Shown: positions 4,857 to 5,208 of the stretch, piece by piece
Position numbering within the stretch: position 1 is the first letter of the stretch
How the letters are laid out: each line of letters opens with the position of its first letter
DNA from: Pseudomonadota bacterium
GTDB lineage: Bacteria > Pseudomonadota > Gammaproteobacteria > Burkholderiales > SG8-39
DNA length: 5,208 bases
Assembly: GCA_021847125.1 (NCBI GenBank)
Contig: JAJZUK010000123.1
Span: forward strand, 1 to 5,208
Direction: 5' to 3'
Notes under the pieces: generated by a model
The model's database searches: none
The model's input: only the letters and a program-made list of their open reading frames with translations
What the model was told of the DNA's origin: nothing
Position numbers and translations under genes: made by a program

Positions 4857-5208
4857 AGCCTGGAACAAAAATCCCGAGACCGCGGATCGCGCGCAATAGT
4901 TCGCGTGTCGACTGCTCGAGTTGCTCGATCGCCGCCGGGTAGTCGCCCGCCGCGGCCCCGCGCTCGGCCTCGCCGCGCAGTCGCGCCGCGGTTTGCACCG
5001 ACGCCTGCACCGCGCCCTCGGCTGCCTGCGTGCTGCGTTTGTCGGCGAGCAAGGATTGGACCAGCGCCCGATGCGTGTCGTTGCGCTCGATCTCGTATTC
5101 ATATTCCTCCTGTTTGCTCGCGAAATGCACCGAGCGGGTGAGCGTGTCGCCGCTGCGCATCGAGCTGACCGCGGCCTTGGCCACGAGGTAGGCCCGGTCG
5201 AGCAGCGC
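4855..5208 (-). CDS. C-terminal part of an unidentified helical protein, 5' end beyond right edge
   Basis: The frame is open from base 5208 to TAA at 4857-4855, giving 117 visible residues. A GTG at 5184 is only an internal codon, because the reading continues upstream with plausible sequence (ALLDRAYL). I do not recognise the family. The segment is Ala/Glu/Arg-rich, has no cysteine or heme motif and looks almost wholly helical, with coiled-coil-like stretches. Near the end, GDYPAAIEQLEQSTRELLRA resembles one TPR-like helical hairpin, followed by the terminal GIFVPG. A more polar central part contains EEYEYEIERNDTHRALVQ. No membrane segment is visible in this part. The signal status cannot be judged without the N terminus. 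The next gene starts eight bases after its stop, so it is probably the upstream member of the same operon, which suggests but does not prove a role with the cytochromes. Confidence 0.8.
   Translation of the reverse strand, partial: ALLDRAYLVAKAAVSSMRSGDTLTRSVHFASKQEEYEYEIERNDTHRALVQSLLADKRSTQAAEGAVQASVQTAARLRGEAERGAAAGDYPAAIEQLEQSTRELLRAIRGLGIFVPG

Noticed and set aside
1406..4858. Plus-strand open frames of 494, 417 and 433 codons (1406-2890, 2673-3926, 3557-4858)
   Set aside because: They overlap each other and run antisense to two propeller lipoproteins and two triheme cytochromes with clear motifs. They have no plausible products.
3966..5102. Minus-strand 378-codon frame spanning three genes
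   Set aside because: It is out of frame with the two triheme cytochromes and the helical protein, and its protein is Arg/Gln-rich low-complexity sequence.
1..5208. CRISPR arrays, tRNA or rRNA genes, insertion sequences, direct repeats
   Set aside because: None seen: nearly all bases are in coding frames, and no repeated units or transposase-like proteins are visible.

Overview
The window is a GC-rich, tightly packed bacterial region. All six supportable genes lie on the minus strand, so transcription runs from high to low coordinates. The genes encode three c-type cytochromes with Sec signal peptides, two lipoproteins and one cysteine-free helical protein. No gap between genes exceeds 34 bases, and no promoter or terminator is visible. 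Base composition, lipobox-containing outer-membrane-type lipoproteins and the mix of multiheme cytochromes suggest a Gram-negative bacterium. A betaproteobacterium of the Gallionella/Sideroxydans/Rhodocyclales kind is my best guess, but no marker gene is present to prove it.

Layout in order of transcription: (1) 5208-4855, C-terminal 117 residues of a helical protein of unknown function, cut by the right edge; (2) 4846-4244, a secreted 200-residue triheme c7-type cytochrome; (3) 4234-3854, a second, smaller triheme c7-type cytochrome of 126 residues; (4) 3842-2811, a lipoprotein with a six-bladed beta-propeller of NHL type; (5) 2776-1664, a second, divergent NHL-propeller lipoprotein; (6) 1674-1, a large secreted multiheme cytochrome with seven CXXCH motifs in the visible 558 residues, cut by the left edge. 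The reading frame of gene 6 is unbroken from its ATG to base 1. Several long plus-strand open frames antisense to these genes are composition shadows.

The genes are spaced by 8, 9, 11 and 34 bases and by an 11-base overlap, and several Shine-Dalgarno sequences are fused to the preceding stop codon. This points to one translationally coupled operon. The simplest reading is an electron-transfer module of the cell envelope. Small periplasmic triheme cytochromes would pass electrons to or from a large multiheme cytochrome, which may be outer-surface or extracellular. The two outer-membrane NHL propeller lipoproteins would act as partners, assembly factors or anchors. That role is inferred from composition and gene order: no porin, quinone-linked cytochrome or terminal enzyme lies in the window, so the electron donor, acceptor and direction of flow cannot be read here.
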